Origin: Microcebus murinus
Taxonomy: Eukaryota > Chordata > Mammalia > Primates > Cheirogaleidae
Direction of reading: 5' to 3'
DNA: 64,000 nt
NCBI RefSeq assembly: GCF_040939455.1
Contig: NC_134117.1
Coordinates: 66,424,501 to 66,488,500 of the forward strand
The position numbers and the translations under genes were made by a program. The notes below the pieces were generated by a model that worked only from the letters and a program-made list of their open reading frames with translations, did no database searches and was not told the DNA's origin. Shown piece by piece: positions 60,640 to 64,000 of the stretch; position 1 is the first letter of the stretch, and the number at the start of each line of letters is the position of its first letter.

Positions 60640-62935
60640 GAGGGGCAGGAGTGTGTGCTCAGCACAGCACAAAGGCTGGACAAGAGGCACAATCACGAGG
60701 AAGACCTCACACCAGGAAGGTGGGGATGTACATATAATGCCTACATAAGATTAATGCTTGGTCAGAGCATCAGAGAACACTCCCCTCACCTGCCACCCAC
60801 AAACAGGCTAAGTACCATAGAGCGAAATATCAGGAAAGCACTAACTGGAGAGCTGCAGGAAACAAATTCCTTCTGGGGCACAGAGCACAGGGAATATCCA
60901 AAGTCAAGGAGGAAGCAGACATTGAAAAAATAACTCTGGAAAACTAGCCCACAACCTAAACCCATAGTCTCATTAGAGGAATTTGAAGCCTGTTTTGCAC
61001 CGAGGGTAACTATAGCAGCAACAAACTTTGAAGCCAGATTATCTCCTGGCTAGATTAACACAAACCTGTGCAGTGAAGCTCTATCAAAAGGAAGGTTTTG
61101 ATCACCTTCAAGCATACAAAATATTTTCCCAAGTACCTACTGTCCTTCACAATATGCCCAGCTTTTAATAGCAAAAACAAAAAATTACAGCCTATTAAAA
61201 AGCAAAAAAAGAAAAACAGACTCCTAAGGAGACAAAGCACTCACTAGAAAAAAAAAAAATCAGGTGTTAAATGTTGGCACTAAAAATTGATTAATATGCT
61301 AAAATATGTAATGTATCAAGATGACATACGTAATTTCCACAAAGAGATGCAAGCTATAAGAAATAATCAAGTGGAAATGCTAGGAAATAAAAACATAACA
61401 AGAGAGATGAAGAATGTCTTTGACAACCTCATAACACAACACAGCTGAGAGAAGAATCAGTGAACTTGGATATAGATCCATAGTAATTACCCAAAATTAA
61501 ATATAAAGAAAAATAGAAGGGTGGGGAAAAGAGAACAGAGCACCTGAGAGCTGTGGGACAGTAGCAAATCATCTGCCACACGTGTTGTTGGCATTCCAAT
61601 AGAAACAGAGAAGGGCTAAAAGAAATGTGTAAGAAATTATGGCCAAGAATGTTCCAAATTGATTACAGACACAGAAATAGAGATCCCAGAAACTCAGAGA
61701 TCACTAAGAATAGGAAATATCAAAATAATAACAATAACATCTAGTGTTATCTTATCCAAGCTGCAGAAAACCAAAGACAAGGAGAAAATCCTGAAGCCAC
61801 TAGAGAGAAAAGACACATGCTCTAGAGAGGAACAGAATAAAAATTCCAGACTTGCCAGAATCATACGGGCAAGAAGACAACAGAGAAAGATTTTCAGAGT
61901 CTAACATAAAAAGCTGCTCTTTCCCAATTCTAAAGAAAGTTAAAATATGTTTCAAAAAAAAGATGGATAAAAGGGCTTATATCCAGAATATTTTTTTAAA
62001 AGTCACAAAAGTGAGCAATAAAGAGCCAATCAACCTAATTAAAATTTTTATAAAAGCAATAAAATATGACATACCTATTAGAATGGCAAAAATCCAAAAC
62101 ACTGATAACACCAAAATCTGTGAGGATGTGGAGCAACAGAAACTCTCATGTGCTGCCCATGGGAACACAAAATGGTGTGTCCACTTTAGAGGATATTTTG
62201 TCAGTTTCTTAGAAAGCTAAACGTAGGCTTGCCATAGGATTCAGCCATTGCTCTATTAGATCTTCAACAAAATGAGTTGAAAACTCATGTTCACATGAAA
62301 GCCAACACACAAAGGTTTATAGCAGCTTCATTCATAATTTCCAAAACTTGGAAGCAACCAAGCTGTCTTTCAATAGTTCAGCAGATAAACCAACTGTGGT
62401 ACATACATATAGTGGAATATTATTTAGCAATAAAAATAAATGAGCTATCAAGAAGTGAAAAAAACATTAAGAAACCTTAAGTGCATATTTCTAAGTGAAA
62501 AAAGATAGTCTAAAAGTTTGTGTACTATGTGATTCCACCTATGGCATCCTGGAAAAGGGAAAACTATAGTGGCAATAAAAGGATCGGTGGTTGCCGAGGA
62601 TGTGGGGTGAGGGGGTGGATATGCAGGTGTTGCACACGGAAGTTTCAGGCAGTGAAATTACTCTTAAGAATATTGTAATGGTGGGTCTATAACATGCATT
62701 GTCAAAACCCACCGAACTGTACAAAGAGTTAATTCTGATGTACACTATGGGTTTTAGTTAATAAAAAAGTATCAAGATTGGTCCACCAATTATAACACAC
62801 GTAGTACACTAATGCAAAATGTTAATAATGGGGAGAATTTGGGGTTGGGATAGAGGGAGTACATGGGAACTCTGTCCTTTCAGAAAAGATTTTCTATACA
62901 CCTAAAACTGCTGTGAAATAGTTTTTTTAAATGCA
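60640..62935 (+). mobile_element. HAL1-like element (ORF1 plus 3' end, no ORF2)
   Basis: 60640-61300 is 5'-UTR-like. 61300-62000 carries degraded ORF1 ('agagaagaatcagtgaactt', 'attatggccaagaatgttcc', 'cagaaaaccaaagacaagga'). 62080 onward passes straight to the L1M 3' side ('actgtggtacatacata', 'aaaggatcggtggttgccg', 'gtcaaaacccaccgaactgt'), ending 'cacctaaaactgctgtga'. At 2.3 kb without ORF2 it fits HAL1 (half-L1), though an L1 with ORF2 deleted would look the same. Confidence 0.6.
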
Positions 62936-64000
62936 CGAAAGACTTGAACAAACACTTCACCAAAAATGATACGTGTGACAAATAAGCTTATAAAAAATGT
63001 TCATTGATATTATCCTTTAGGTAAACGTAAAATAAAACAACAAAGAGGTATCAATGCACACCTATAAAAAAATGTTTTAAAAAGAGTATAGGCAATACCA
63101 AATGTTAGCAAGGATGTAAAACAACTGGAAATCTCACACATTGCTGGTGGGAAGGCAAATGTCTGAAACAGACAGTTATGTAGAAAAACACACACACACA
63201 CACACAAAGTATGATTCAACAACTTCGCTTCTATTTTCCTACACCATAGCAGTGTTTCTAAACATGTTATTCATTACCACACCAGTAGCAAATCTTTTCA
63301 AACGTTTTTGTTAATTGTCTTACCATGAAATTTTAGTAATACAGATATACTATTTATCTGTTTATGTATTGTATGCATATCTGTGCTTTATGCAAAAAAG
63401 GAATAGGATATGGTAGGGCCCCCAACATAAACATTTTGCCCCTTGAGGGTGTAATAAGCTTCTCATTAGGAATGTGCATTCTAAGAGAAACAAAAATTTA
63501 TGTTCATACAAAAATCATTTTATGAATATTCATGGCAGCTCCATTCAGAATTGCCAAAAACTTAAAATAATACAAATGTTCTTCAATGGATTAAAAAGAA
63601 ACTACAATACATCTACTTCATGAATAGTAGAATGCTATTTAACAATATAAAGGAGCAAACTATTGATATACTCAATAACCTAGATTAAACTCAAAGGTAT
63701 TATACTGAGTGAACTAAACCAGTCACAAAAGGAAACATGTTGCATGGTTGAATTTCTATGGCATCCCAAAAGGTAAATAAAGTTTGAATGGCAGACAATA
63801 TATCAGCAAGTGCCAGAAATTACTGGTGGAGTTAAGGATGTGTCCACAATGGCACAAGGAAATGTTTGGGGACAAAATTATTCTGTTTCCTTTTTGCATT
63901 GGTGGCTGCAAAAATCTACACATCAAAATATACAATGACAAGGTCATTTTTTCTGTATAGTAACTAAAAACATAAAATTTTAAAATGAACAGGATAACAC
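62936..64000 (+). mobile_element. Old L1M/HAL1 3' parts
   Basis: 'ctcacacattgctggtggga' (about 63132), a (CA)n at 63188-63206, then after an unclear 63245-63480 gap 'aatattcatggcagctcc', 'aatagtagaatgctatttaa' and 'tactgagtgaactaaacc' give the 3' end of an L1M on the + strand. It runs off the window. Confidence 0.6.

Overview
This window looks like mammalian nuclear DNA, most likely from a strepsirrhine primate of the lemur group. Two kinds of sequence support that. First, dimeric Alu elements (51492-51814, 32899-33240, 29069-29343) carry a long 'aattggccaa...tatatagaaa' linker and a right arm ending 'gaggctgacgccatggcac', the form I associate with lemur Alus. Second, five L1 copies share a G-rich 3'-UTR and an A-tail starting near 'ataatatgccag', which I associate with strepsirrhine L1. 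The species call is from memory and was not checked against a database.

I see no convincing protein-coding exon, tRNA, rRNA, CRISPR array or bacterial feature. Long open frames are rare and nearly all lie in L1 ORF2, in microsatellites or in GC-richer non-coding DNA. The window is best read as a gene desert or the inside of a very large intron, built from about 60% transposon fossils.

Layout: 1-8,036 holds old L1 pieces in both orientations, a Tigger1 DNA-transposon end and an MLT1 LTR. 8,037-9,980 is mostly unassigned, with MER5A and L2 remnants. 10,470-21,060 is a near full-length, old L1MA-type element on the + strand. It was later split by a 3.2-kb L1 with an internal inversion, a 0.68-kb solo LTR and a tetranucleotide expansion. 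21,061-28,440 is old L1 with a nested MLT1 LTR. 28,441-35,860 is largely unassigned DNA with an MLT2 LTR, two Alus and a tiny L1. 35,862-41,230 is an L1ME-type element on the - strand, with its 5'-UTR, broken by an unclassified 0.7-kb insert and a younger L1. 41,440-46,450 has L2/MIR relics. 46,451-54,400 is GC-richer and poorer in L1, and holds the best regulatory candidates, above all a GATA-rich block at 48,542-48,975. 54,420-59,956 is another old L1 broken by an Alu stub, an MLT1 LTR, a young L1 tail and a complete MaLR (LTR-internal-LTR). 59,957-64,000 has one more young L1 tail, a HAL1-like element and L1 3' ends.

No undescribed gene system was found. The notable items are the layered nested insertions, the twin-primed L1, the solo LTR with its target duplication, the tandem L1 5'-UTR monomers, the GATA-rich module, and a 64-codon CpG-retaining open frame at 30,033-30,224.
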